Shown piece by piece: positions 1 through 6,645 of a DNA stretch of 41,147 nucleotides. The stretch's first letter is position 1. Each line of letters starts with the position of its first letter. The DNA is from Lachnospiraceae bacterium (lineage in GTDB: Bacteria; Bacillota; Clostridia; Lachnospirales; Lachnospiraceae), in assembly GCA_017539565.1 (NCBI GenBank), contig JAFYCS010000029.1:1-41147 (forward strand). Reading direction: 5' to 3'. Below the pieces are notes generated by a model. That model saw only the letters and a program-made list of their open reading frames with translations, was not told the origin of the DNA and made no database searches. The position numbers and the translations under genes are program-made.

Positions 1-669
1 ATCGTTCGTAACCCTAAGGTATTCCTTATGGACGAGCCTCTTTCAAACCTTGATGCTAAGCTTCGTGTACAGATGCGTATCGAGATCTCAAAACTTCACC
101 AGAGACTTGAAACAACCATCATCTACGTTACCCATGACCAGACAGAGGCTATGACCCTTGGTACCCGTATCGTAGTTATGAAGGACGGTGTTGTTCAGCA
201 GGTTGATACTCCTCAGAACCTGTATGAGAAGCCCGCTAACCTGTTCGTTGCAGGTTTCATGGGATCACCTCAGATGAACTTCCTTGATGCAGTAGTAGAG
301 ATCCAGGGCGAGACCGCTTACCTGAAGATCGCTGACAAGGCTATCCCTCTGAATGCTGCAAAGAGTAAGAAACTTATCGATGGTAACTATGACGGCAAGA
401 CCGTTACCTTCGGTATCCGTCCTGAGGACGTATATGACAGCGAGATGATGGTTGAGGCTTCTCCTCTCTCAGTATTTGAGTCCACCATCCGTGTATACGA
501 GCTTCTGGGTGCAGAAGTATTCCTGTACTTCGATCTGGACGAGTTCGCTATGACCGCCCGTGTTGATCCCAGAACTACCGCACGTCCCGGCGATGTTGTT
601 AAGTTTGCATTCGATACCGAGAAGATCCACGTATTCGATAAGGAAACTGAGCAGACCATCACCAACTAA
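1..669 (+). CDS. Sugar ABC transporter ATP-binding protein, C-terminal part (UgpC/MsmK/MsmX type)
   Basis: This is the 3' part of a gene that begins before the window; the frame is open from base 1. It starts just before Walker B (FLMDEPLSNLDAK), then has the D-loop and the H-loop (YVTHDQTEAMTL). A C-terminal TOBE-like domain follows from about residue 90. The LSNLDAKLR and THDQTEAM wording and long regulatory tail are typical of the CUT1-family ATPases (MsmK, MsmX, UgpC), which energise uptake of oligosaccharides or glycerol-phosphate and are often shared by several permeases. Walker A and the signature motif lie outside the window. Codons are biased to C/T-ending forms (cgt, gtt, ctt, aac, atc), unlike parB next door, which suggests high expression. 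A strong terminator follows 15 bases after the stop, so it does not belong to the parB operon. Confidence 0.93.
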   Translation: MVRNPKVFLMDEPLSNLDAKLRVQMRIEISKLHQRLETTIIYVTHDQTEAMTLGTRIVVMKDGVVQQVDTPQNLYEKPANLFVAGFMGSPQMNFLDAVVEIQGETAYLKIADKAIPLNAAKSKKLIDGNYDGKTVTFGIRPEDVYDSEMMVEASPLSVFESTIRVYELLGAEVFLYFDLDEFAMTARVDPRTTARPGDVVKFAFDTEKIHVFDKETEQTITN

Positions 670-683
670 TAAGAATGATCATG

Positions 684-713
684 AGCCCCGGCTTTTCAGC
701 CGGGGCTTTTTTT
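684..713 (+). terminator. Rho-independent terminator after the ABC ATPase gene
   Basis: A perfect 9-bp stem (684-692 with 699-707, AGCCCCGGC/GCCGGGGCT) with a 6-nt loop is followed directly by a run of seven T. This is a textbook intrinsic terminator closing the upstream transcription unit. Confidence 0.95.
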
Positions 714-724
714 ATGTCTGCCCC

Positions 725-767
725 GGTGCCAGGCACTTTGTACAAGAAGGCCAAAGTGCCTGGCACC
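725..767. repeat. 16-bp perfect palindrome, REP-like (GTGCCAGGCAC core)
   Basis: Arms at 725-740 and 752-767 are exact reverse complements (GGTGCCAGGCACTTTG / CAAAGTGCCTGGCACC) around an 11-nt spacer. No T-run follows on either strand in the right position, so it is not simply a second terminator. The core GTGCCAGGCAC is itself nearly palindromic. Short palindromes like this between genes resemble REP elements mobilised by RAYT transposases. That link is an inference; no transposase is visible in the window. Confidence 0.7.
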
Positions 768-780
768 CTAAAAAAAGGGC

Positions 781-809
781 TTGCCCTTGATAAATATACG
801 TGATATACT
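781..809 (+). promoter_or_regulatory. Putative sigma-A promoter of parB
   Basis: TTGCCC (781-786), a 17-bp spacer and TATACT (804-809) preceded by TGA, an extended -10. The parB start codon is 39 bases downstream. The promoter begins just after the palindrome at 725-767. Confidence 0.6.
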
Positions 810-848
810 AACGCAGTATGCGGTTGATGCGACACTGGGGAGTAGTAT

Positions 849-1760
849 ATGGCAGCTAATAATAAAAGGGGACTTGGAAAAGGCCTTGACGGTCTGATCC
901 GTAATACCAATGTGAATACGCCTGCTGCGGAAAACAAGGGCGGAAATAACGAAGGCAGGCCCCTTATGCTTGATATTTCAAAGATCAAGCGTGACAAAAC
1001 GCAGCCGCGTGAATATTTTAATGAAGATAAGCTTCAGGAACTGGCCGATTCCATATTGGAACACGGAATGATCGAGCCTCTGGTGGTGCAGCAGGATGGT
1101 GACAGTTATACCATCATTACCGGTGAGCGCCGCTGGCGTGCAGCAAAGATAGCGGATCTTAAAGAAGTTCCTGTTATAGTACGCAGCTTTTCAAGCCCCA
1201 AGGAAAAGCTTGCGATACAGATCGTTGAAAACTTACAGAGAGAAGATCTCAATCCCATAGAGGTGGCTAAAGGCTATCAGCGTCTTAAGGAAGAGTTCAA
1301 TGCTACCGATGATGAAGTGGCAAAGACAGTCGGAAAGAGCCGTGCTGCAGTTACGAACTTTATCAGGCTTTTGAGGCTTGATGAGCGTGTTCAGCAGATG
1401 GTCATTGATGAGAAGCTTTCCATGGGACATGTGAGAACGCTTCTTGCTATAGAAGATGCGGATAAGCAGTTTGAGACCGCACAGAATGCTTTTGACAACA
1501 GCCTTTCCGTAAGAGAGCTGGAAAAGCAGGTCAAAAAGCTTACGGCTCCCGCAAAGAACGCAAAGAGAAAGAAAGAAGATCTGACACAGTATCAGATCCA
1601 CTTTGACGAATATGCCGAGCGCCTTTCCCAGAGACTGGGGGTTAAGGTGGCAGTCAGCCTTAAGGATAAGAATCAGGGCAGGCTGGAAATAGATTTTTAC
1701 AGCACGGATGATTTTGACAAGTTTTACGAGAGACTGAGTAATGAGCAGCAGGATATTTGA
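849..1760 (+). CDS. parB: ParB/Spo0J chromosome-partitioning protein
   Basis: The 303-aa protein begins with the family's N-terminal signature KRGLGKGLDGLI, which in ParB stimulates the ParA/Soj ATPase. The ParB N-domain follows, with the nucleotide (CTP) binding motif GERRWRA at about residues 92-98. A helix-turn-helix region for parS binding lies around residues 135-190, and a basic linker leads to a C-terminal dimerisation domain. GGGGAG sits six bases before the ATG. In Firmicutes ParB loads at parS sites near oriC and organises origin segregation. Usually parA lies just upstream; here that place is taken by a terminator, a palindrome and an ABC transporter gene, so parB stands without its partner. 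It overlaps the next gene by 20 bases. Confidence 0.95.
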   Translation: MAANNKRGLGKGLDGLIRNTNVNTPAAENKGGNNEGRPLMLDISKIKRDKTQPREYFNEDKLQELADSILEHGMIEPLVVQQDGDSYTIITGERRWRAAKIADLKEVPVIVRSFSSPKEKLAIQIVENLQREDLNPIEVAKGYQRLKEEFNATDDEVAKTVGKSRAAVTNFIRLLRLDERVQQMVIDEKLSMGHVRTLLAIEDADKQFETAQNAFDNSLSVRELEKQVKKLTAPAKNAKRKKEDLTQYQIHFDEYAERLSQRLGVKVAVSLKDKNQGRLEIDFYSTDDFDKFYERLSNEQQDI

Positions 1761-2256
1761 GGCCATAGGCCTTGGGGGAATGGATCTGGCGATCCCCTTT
1801 CTGATCATGCTGATAGCGGTCATTGCCCTTATAGTGGTGGTGATCATGCAGATGAAAAAGCAGGATGCCCTCAGACGCAGATATGAAAGATTCATGCAGG
1901 GCAGTGAGGCGATGAGCCTCGAGGACGAGATGCAGCGCCTGGCAGGCGATGTATCCAGACTTAAAAAAGAATCAAAGGCATATGCCAATGATATAGATCT
2001 CCTTTTCAATAAACATGAAGGAGCGCTGCAGAAGCTGGGACTGGTCAAGTACGATGCTTTTGCGGAAATGGGCGGAAGGATGAGCTTTGTCCTGGCGCTG
2101 CTGGATGAGAGGAACAGCGGAGTGATAATAAATTCCGTGCATTCATCAACAGGCTGTTACAGTTACGCAAAGCGTGTGACAGCAGGCAGATGCGAGACAA
2201 ACTTAAGTCCCGAAGAAACCGAAGCCATGAACAAGGCGATCGGCCAGCAAAGCTGA
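1741..2256 (+). CDS. DUF4446 family membrane-anchored protein
   Basis: The 171-aa protein has one strong N-terminal transmembrane segment (about residues 15-37), then a charged, probably coiled-coil stretch (residues 38-90) and a compact C-terminal domain with FAEMGGRMSFVLALLD and NSGVIINSVHSS. These are hallmarks of DUF4446 as I know it. Members regularly follow parB in Clostridia; their function is not known. The start at 1741 is inside the parB 3' end with GAGAGA about eight bases upstream. An in-frame ATG at 1780 would have its purine run directly adjacent, so it is less likely. The overlap with parB suggests translational coupling. Confidence 0.85.
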   Translation: MSSRIFEAIGLGGMDLAIPFLIMLIAVIALIVVVIMQMKKQDALRRRYERFMQGSEAMSLEDEMQRLAGDVSRLKKESKAYANDIDLLFNKHEGALQKLGLVKYDAFAEMGGRMSFVLALLDERNSGVIINSVHSSTGCYSYAKRVTAGRCETNLSPEETEAMNKAIGQQS

Positions 2257-2325
2257 ATATGATACCGGGCTGCGGGGGTATATACCGCATCAGGATCTTA
2301 ACATAACAGAATACGAGGGATTATC

Positions 2326-3606
2326 ATGATAGACATCAAGTATCTCCGTGAGCATCCGGAGGAAGTAAAGGAAAATATCAAAAAGAAGTTTCAGGATGAG
2401 AAGCTGCCTCTGGTAGATGAGGTAATAGAGCTGGATAAGGAGCGCCGCGATGCGCAGAAAGAAGCGGACGAGTTAAAGGCCAGCCGCAACACCTTGTCAA
2501 AGCAGATCGGTGTGCTCATGAAGGAAGGCAAGAAGGAAGAGGCTGAAGAGGTCAAGAAGCAGGTTGCTGCAAATGCAGAGAAGCTTGCCCAGCTTGATGC
2601 AAAGCAGGCCGAGATGGAAGAGAAGGTTACCAAGATAATGATGGTGATCCCCAATATCATCGATCCTTCGGTGCCCATCGGTAAGGATGATTCCCAGAAT
2701 GTGGAGGTTCAGCGTTTTGGCGAGCCTGTGGTACCTGATTTCGAGATACCCTACCACACTGATATAATGGAAAAGTTAAAAGGTATCGACCTTGACAGTG
2801 CAAGACGTGTTGCAGGAAACGGTTTCTATTACCTTATGGGTGATATTGCCAGACTGCATTCAGCCGTTATAAGCTATGCAAGGGATTTCATGATCGACAG
2901 AGGCTTTACCTACTGCGTACCTCCTTTCATGATCCGTGCTAACGTAGTTACCGGCGTTATGAGTTTCGCTGAGATGGATGCCATGATGTATAAGATCGAA
3001 GGTGAAGACCTGTATCTTATCGGTACCAGCGAGCATTCCATGATAGGTAAGTTTATTGACCAGATAGTTCCCGAAGAGGAGCTTCCTTATACACTTACCA
3101 GCTATTCACCCTGCTTCCGTAAGGAAAAGGGCGCACATGGTCTGGAGGAGCGCGGCGTATATCGTATCCATCAGTTTGAAAAACAGGAGATGATAGTTGT
3201 CTGCAAGCCTGAAGAGAGTCCTATGTGGTTTGACAAACTGTGGCAGAATACTGTAGACTTATTCAGGAGCATGGATATACCCGTGCGTACCCTTGAGTGC
3301 TGCTCAGGCGATCTGGCAGATCTTAAGGTAAAGAGTGTGGATGTTGAGGCATGGAGCCCCCGTCAGAAGAAGTATTTCGAAGTGGGCAGCTGCTCCAATC
3401 TGGGCGATGCTCAGGCAAGAAGACTTAAGATCCGCGTAGACGGCAAAGACGGGAAGTACCTGGCACATACCCTTAACAATACCGTGGTTGCGCCTCCCCG
3501 TATGCTGATCGCATTCCTTGAGAACAACCTTCGTGAAGACGGCAGCGTTGCCATTCCCGAGGTACTCCGCCCTTACATGGGTGGCAAGACGGAGATAAGA
3601 CCGTAA
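2326..3606 (+). CDS. serS: Serine--tRNA ligase
   Basis: Class II aminoacyl-tRNA synthetase of 426 aa, the family's normal length. Residues 1-100 form the long antiparallel coiled-coil arm that grips the tRNA-Ser variable arm. The catalytic core has a TSEH motif (about 234-237), motif 2 with FRKEKGAHGLEERGVYR (about 265-281) and motif 3 HTLNNTVVAPPRML (about 385-398). Most bacterial SerRS read FRSEAGSAGRDTRGL in motif 2 and HTLNGSGLAVGRTL in motif 3, so this is a distinct SerRS subtype. The catalytic arginines of motifs 2 and 3 are kept, so it should be active. GAGGGA lies five bases before the ATG. Confidence 0.95.
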   Translation: MIDIKYLREHPEEVKENIKKKFQDEKLPLVDEVIELDKERRDAQKEADELKASRNTLSKQIGVLMKEGKKEEAEEVKKQVAANAEKLAQLDAKQAEMEEKVTKIMMVIPNIIDPSVPIGKDDSQNVEVQRFGEPVVPDFEIPYHTDIMEKLKGIDLDSARRVAGNGFYYLMGDIARLHSAVISYARDFMIDRGFTYCVPPFMIRANVVTGVMSFAEMDAMMYKIEGEDLYLIGTSEHSMIGKFIDQIVPEEELPYTLTSYSPCFRKEKGAHGLEERGVYRIHQFEKQEMIVVCKPEESPMWFDKLWQNTVDLFRSMDIPVRTLECCSGDLADLKVKSVDVEAWSPRQKKYFEVGSCSNLGDAQARRLKIRVDGKDGKYLAHTLNNTVVAPPRMLIAFLENNLREDGSVAIPEVLRPYMGGKTEIRP

Positions 3607-3694
3607 TCTTAAGGAGGGGCCCGCGCGAAGCGTGGGAAGATTCCTTAAGATATTCGCAAGGGGGGACCCACGAATGTGGGGGGATTCCTTGCGA
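3607..3694. repeat. Two tandem nested hairpins after serS
   Basis: Module A (3607-3650) has an outer 9-bp stem TCTTAAGGA/TCCTTAAGA and an inner 7-bp stem (3620-3626 with 3630-3636, one G-T) closed by a GAA loop. Module B (3654-3694) has an outer 8-bp stem TCGCAAGG/CCTTGCGA and an inner CCCAC/GTGGG stem with a GAAT loop. Outer stems differ in sequence but keep pairing, while the internal layout (G-run, CCC, GAA, GGG, GATTCCTT) is shared. This is a duplicated structured element. No T-run follows either module, so these are not standard terminators. Confidence 0.7.
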
Positions 3695-3728
3695 TGTAAA
3701 GCTTTAAGTACACTACGGAGTTCGACAC

Positions 3729-3742
3729 GTTCTCTTAGTTAA
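3729..3742 (+). repeat. 14-nt copy of the 5' end of tRNA-Arg(CCT)
   Basis: GTTCTCTTAGTTAA is identical to the first 14 bases of the tRNA gene at 3958-3971: acceptor 5' strand, positions 8-9, D-stem 5' strand and one loop base. The match ends there. The two copies are direct repeats 229 bases apart. It may be a tRNA remnant or an old attachment or recombination site; no integrase is nearby. Confidence 0.6.
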
Positions 3743-3767
3743 GTACCGCACTTTGAAATGTAAATAA

Positions 3768-3870
3768 CAGCCCGAAGCGTTCACCGCTGAGGGCGTACTG
3801 TAGAGGGATGCACAATGTCAGCGCGACAAAGTGTTCCTTCAGCCCGAAGCACCCCGCTGCTGAGGGCGTA
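3768..3870. repeat. Pair of similar hairpins with GA/GA internal loops
   Basis: Hairpin C (3770-3794) has GCCC/GGGC outer stem, facing GA and GA, then AGCG/CGCT with loop TTCAC. Hairpin D (3842-3867) has the same outer stem and GA/GA, then AGC/GCT with an 8-nt loop. The flanks CAGCCCGAAGC and GCTGAGGGCGTA are shared, with the variable part confined to the loop, and the copies are about 72 bases apart. An inverted pair CACTTTG (3749-3755) / CAAAGTG (3827-3833) encloses hairpin C. The shared facing GA steps would allow sheared G-A pairs if transcribed. Confidence 0.65.
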
Positions 3871-3897
3871 AGATAATGCTTGGCCAGCGATAGCGGG

Positions 3898-3960
3898 CCG
3901 CCCATCTGCGAAGCAGATTATGCATGGCGGACCGCAACCGAATGGCGAAGCCATGAGGTT
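3898..3960. repeat. Two GAA-loop hairpins abutting the tRNA gene
   Basis: Hairpin E has ATCTGC/GCAGAT (3904-3909, 3913-3918) with a GAA loop inside an outer CCGCC/GGCGG stem (3898-3902, 3926-3930). Hairpin F has AACC/GGTT (3936-3939, 3957-3960), facing GA and GA, then ATGGC/GCCAT with a GAA loop (3947-3949). F thus repeats the architecture of hairpin C and its 3' arm includes the first three bases of the tRNA. GCGAAGC, known as an unusually stable single-stranded DNA mini-hairpin, occurs at 3908 and 3945, and also at 3625 in the stretch after serS. Confidence 0.65.
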
Positions 3961-4029
3961 CTCTTAGTTAAATGGATATAACGGGTCCCTCCTAAGGACC
4001 AGTTGGGGGTTCGATTCCCTCAGGGAACA
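3958..4029 (+). tRNA. tRNA-Arg (anticodon CCT)
   Basis: A full cloverleaf can be drawn. Acceptor 3958-3964 pairs with 4022-4028 (one T-G). D-stem GTTA/TAAC encloses an 8-nt loop with GG. Anticodon stem GGTCC/GGACC encloses loop CTCCTAA with anticodon CCT at 3991-3993. A 4-nt variable region is followed by T-stem GGGGG/CCCTC and loop TTCGATT. The discriminator base is A4029. CCA is not encoded. CCT reads AGG, a codon used heavily in this window. The gene lies directly behind the hairpin-rich stretch 3607-3957; I found no clear promoter. Confidence 0.93.
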
Positions 4030-4060
4030 TTTTATCAATCGAATATCGGAAGAAAAAATA

Positions 4061-4103
4061 GTCAGGTTTTATTGCAAACGGTGCAATAAAGGGAGGGCCT
4101 GAC
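4061..4103 (+). promoter_or_regulatory. Nested hairpin in the leader of the DUF3048 gene
   Basis: The inner stem TTTATTGCA/TGCAATAAA (4068-4076 with 4082-4090, loop AACGG) lies within an outer stem GTCAGG/CCTGAC (4061-4066 with 4098-4103). It sits between the tRNA and the lipoprotein start. No T-run follows, so termination is doubtful. A processing site or regulatory leader is possible. Confidence 0.5.
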
Positions 4104-4113
4104 GCATTAGCAT

Positions 4114-4134
4114 GTTGTATCAATGGGATGCAAC
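4114..4134 (+). promoter_or_regulatory. Hairpin immediately upstream of the DUF3048 ribosome binding site
   Basis: GTTGTATC/GATGCAAC (one T-G pair) with loop AATGG ends exactly where the Shine-Dalgarno sequence GGGAGGAG (4135-4142) begins. It could keep the binding site single-stranded or respond to upstream structure. Confidence 0.45.
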
Positions 4135-4147
4135 GGGAGGAGTAATT

Positions 4148-5344
4148 ATGAAGAAGAGAAGCATGACATTGTTGATGCTCGGTATGGCAGTATCGATTTT
4201 TACTGCTGCATGTACCGGCAACGATCCTAAGCCTGAAGGTAATACGGGTACCGTAGTAGAGCTTACCCCTGAGAATTCGGGAGTAGATGTTACCCAGGCA
4301 GGTAATACCGATACCGAATCTGTGGATGATGAGCCTGTGTACGAGGAGCCCGAAGAGGAAGAAGACATTATTCCCGAGGGTATGTACCGCAGCGAGCTTA
4401 CCAACGAGTTTATCCCTATCGAATTAAAAGACCAGCGTCCCATCGCTGTAATGACCGATAACGAGATCACAGCTCTTCCCCATTACGGGACCAGTGATGC
4501 AGATATCGTTTATGAGATGATGAACAGTACGGCAAACGGACGTATCACACGTCTCATGCCGATCATAAAGGACTGGAAGAACATCAAGCAGTTCGGTAGT
4601 GTACGTAGTGCACGTCCCACAAACTTCATGGTAGCTGCAGAGTACAATGCGATCCTTTGCCATGACGGCGGCCCTTACTACATCAATCAGTATACCGCAA
4701 AAGATTACACAAACAATCTGAGCGGTGGTTTCGCACGTTTCTCCAACGGAAAGAGTACAGAGTATACAGAGTATATTACTTATGATACATACAATAATCC
4801 CAGTACCGGTAAGAGCTTTGACGGACTGGGAGCACGTATACAGCGCGCGGGCTATTCCGAGACTTATAACCAGTATTATCCCGGAGAGCATTTCACATTC
4901 TCCAATAAGGAGCTGAAGCTTTCGGACGGCCACAGCGATGCTTTCAAGGCTACGGATGTTTATCTTCCTTTCCCTCATAACAAGTCGGAGCTTCACTATA
5001 ATGAAGAGATCGGAAAGTACGAATATTATGAGTACGGCAATGTATATGTAGATGAAGGAAACGGAAACAAGCACCTGACTTTTGAAAATGTTATAATCCA
5101 GAAGTGCAGCTTCACCCAGCTGGATGAGCACGGATATCTGATATATAACATACTGGTAGGACAGCCCTGGGACGGATACCTTTTACAGAACGGCGAGGCA
5201 GTGCCGATCAACTGGGTCAAATATGGTGAGTCCGAGCGTTGTGTATATATGTATGCCGATTCTTCGCACATAGTACTCAACACCGGAAAGACCTATATTG
5301 CAATAGTACCCGATGATGCCTGGGGCGATCTTAAGATAGACTGA
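4148..5344 (+). CDS. DUF3048 (YerB-like) lipoprotein
   Basis: The start is placed at 4148, not at the upstream in-frame ATG 4112, because GGGAGGAG lies five bases before 4148. This also gives a proper lipoprotein signal: MKKRS, a hydrophobic stretch, and lipobox TAAC with Cys at residue 22. A Glu/Thr-rich linker follows to about residue 90. The DUF3048 region then has RPIAVMTDN, DADIVYEMM, GSVRSARPTNFMVAAEY and HDGGPYY. The family is typified by B. subtilis YerB; its function is unknown, and lipidation places it on the outer face of the membrane. The 398-aa length is slightly more than usual because of the acidic linker. Two leader hairpins precede it and a terminator follows. Confidence 0.88.
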   Translation: MKKRSMTLLMLGMAVSIFTAACTGNDPKPEGNTGTVVELTPENSGVDVTQAGNTDTESVDDEPVYEEPEEEEDIIPEGMYRSELTNEFIPIELKDQRPIAVMTDNEITALPHYGTSDADIVYEMMNSTANGRITRLMPIIKDWKNIKQFGSVRSARPTNFMVAAEYNAILCHDGGPYYINQYTAKDYTNNLSGGFARFSNGKSTEYTEYITYDTYNNPSTGKSFDGLGARIQRAGYSETYNQYYPGEHFTFSNKELKLSDGHSDAFKATDVYLPFPHNKSELHYNEEIGKYEYYEYGNVYVDEGNGNKHLTFENVIIQKCSFTQLDEHGYLIYNILVGQPWDGYLLQNGEAVPINWVKYGESERCVYMYADSSHIVLNTGKTYIAIVPDDAWGDLKID

Positions 5345-5366
5345 TATCATTAGGAAGGAGAACGGG

Positions 5367-5398
5367 GGATGGTTGCAGGTAACTGCGACCATCCTTTT
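5367..5398 (+). terminator. Terminator or attenuator between DUF3048 and the antiporter gene
   Basis: A 12-bp stem (5367-5378 with 5383-5394, one T-G pair) with a GTAA loop is followed by TTTT. It ends only 11 bases before the antiporter start codon. It can end the DUF3048 transcript, but because the next gene has no other promoter space it may work as an attenuator. Confidence 0.75.
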
Positions 5399-5425
5399 AG
5401 CTTATTAAGATGGAAACATATGTGA
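5369..5425 (+). CDS. Possible 18-aa leader peptide ahead of the antiporter
   Basis: GGAAGGAG (5353-5360) is eight bases before an ATG at 5369 that opens an 18-codon frame, MVAGNCDHPFSLLRWKHM. The frame runs through the whole terminator stem and ends at TGA 5423-5425, overlapping the antiporter start at 5410 in another frame. The antiporter ATG itself has no Shine-Dalgarno sequence, so translation of the leader could open the hairpin and deliver ribosomes to it. The reading is inferred from spacing only; it could be coincidence. Confidence 0.35.
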   Translation: MVAGNCDHPFSLLRWKHM

Positions 5426-6609
5426 TACTCAGGGATCTGGCCATAGTGATCCTGGCTGCAAAATTCATGGCCATTGTCGCAAAGAAGTTTAAAGCTCCCG
5501 GCGTGGTGGGAGAGATAATCGCGGGCCTTATTTTAGGGCCGGCCTTGTTGAATATTGTAGAACCGGGTGAGTTTATCAATCAGATGGCTGAGATCGGTGT
5601 CATACTTATCATGTTCTCGGCCGGTCTGGAGACAAATCTGAAGGAGCTTAAGAAATCCGGACTTATAGCCCTTGCCATAGCATGTATAGGTGTGGCGGTG
5701 CCCCTTATAGGCGGTACGGTATTGTATATGTGCATTCATGGATTTTCGGCGCCGGGTACTGAAGAATTCCTTCGTGCACTCTTTATAGGCAGCATAATGA
5801 CAGCTACTTCCGTGGGCATTACAGTTGAGACCCTGCGTGAGATGGGTTATCTGAACGGCAGGGTAGGACAGACTATATTAAGTGCGGCCATCATCGATGA
5901 TGTTATAGGTATTATCGTACTTACCTTTGTCCTGGGAATGAAGGATCCGGACAGTGATACGGTGCTGGTCATAGGAAAAACAGTACTGTTCCTGATCATA
6001 TCGCTTGTCGGCGGATATGTTATCTACCGCATCATGAAGGTTGTGGATGCACGTTATCCCCACACAAGGCGTATCCCTATAATAGGCCTGGGTATTTGCT
6101 TATTGATGGCTTATGCAGCTGAAAAGTACTTCGGTATCGCGGATATAACCGGTGCGTATGTGGCCGGTATCATACTCTGCAACATAAGGGATGCAAGCTA
6201 TATAGACAGGAAGGTGAGCGTTAACAGCTATATGATTTTCGCTCCCGTATTCTTTGTAGCCATAGGTCTTAAGACGGATTTTTCAAAGGTGGACAGCGGG
6301 ATGCTGTTATTCTCCGCAGCTTTCGTGGTAGTAGCCATGCTTACAAAGGTTGTGGGCTGCGGGCTTACGGCGAAGATATGCCGCTTCAAATGGATAGACT
6401 GCTTAAAGATAGGCGTGGGAATGATGACCAGAGGAGAAGTTGCACTGATCATTACCAATAAGGGCTTAAATCTTGGTATAATAGATTCATCATATTTTAC
6501 GGCCGTGATACTGCTGATAATCATATCAAGTATCTCCGTGCCCATAATACTTAAGATACTGTACACAAAGTCGCCCGATCCCGCGGGAGAAAGTGCCGTG
6601 ACATCGTAA
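5410..6609 (+). CDS. Cation:proton antiporter, CPA2 (Kef/NapA-like) membrane domain
   Basis: The 399-aa protein is almost entirely hydrophobic, with about 11-13 membrane segments of the Na+/H+ exchanger fold. KFKAPGVVGEIIAGLILGP near the N-terminus and SAAIIDDVIGIIVL at about residues 157-170 are the classic CPA2 motifs; the adjacent Asp pair is in the ion-binding position. It stops after the membrane domain, lacking the TrkA-N nucleotide-binding domain of KefB/KefC, so ligand gating by that domain is not expected. It should exchange Na+ or K+ for protons. The start matches where relatives begin but has no Shine-Dalgarno sequence; a leader ORF overlaps it. Confidence 0.9.
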   Translation: METYVILRDLAIVILAAKFMAIVAKKFKAPGVVGEIIAGLILGPALLNIVEPGEFINQMAEIGVILIMFSAGLETNLKELKKSGLIALAIACIGVAVPLIGGTVLYMCIHGFSAPGTEEFLRALFIGSIMTATSVGITVETLREMGYLNGRVGQTILSAAIIDDVIGIIVLTFVLGMKDPDSDTVLVIGKTVLFLIISLVGGYVIYRIMKVVDARYPHTRRIPIIGLGICLLMAYAAEKYFGIADITGAYVAGIILCNIRDASYIDRKVSVNSYMIFAPVFFVAIGLKTDFSKVDSGMLLFSAAFVVVAMLTKVVGCGLTAKICRFKWIDCLKIGVGMMTRGEVALIITNKGLNLGIIDSSYFTAVILLIIISSISVPIILKILYTKSPDPAGESAVTS

Positions 6610-6645
6610 GGACTTTAGCAAGAAGGATCTTAACGGGGGAACAGA

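Noticed and set aside
725-767. Palindrome as a bidirectional terminator
   Set aside because: No T-run follows the stem on either strand, and a good terminator already lies at 684-713.
3607-3650. Module A as the serS terminator
   Set aside because: The stem is strong but followed by TATTCGC with no T-run; a similar module follows at once, so a duplicated structured element fits better.
3607-3957. Hairpin-rich stretch as a CRISPR array or a large GOLLD/ROOL-type RNA
   Set aside because: There are no regularly spaced identical repeats with unique spacers, and the stretch is too short and unlike the architecture of those large RNAs.
4112-4147. Upstream ATG at 4112 as start of the DUF3048 lipoprotein
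   Set aside because: It would put 12 residues before the lipoprotein signal and lies in a leader hairpin; 4148 has a far better ribosome binding site.
4424-5131. 235-codon minus-strand frame inside the DUF3048 gene
   Set aside because: It is antisense to a well-supported gene and shows no family features or ribosome binding site.
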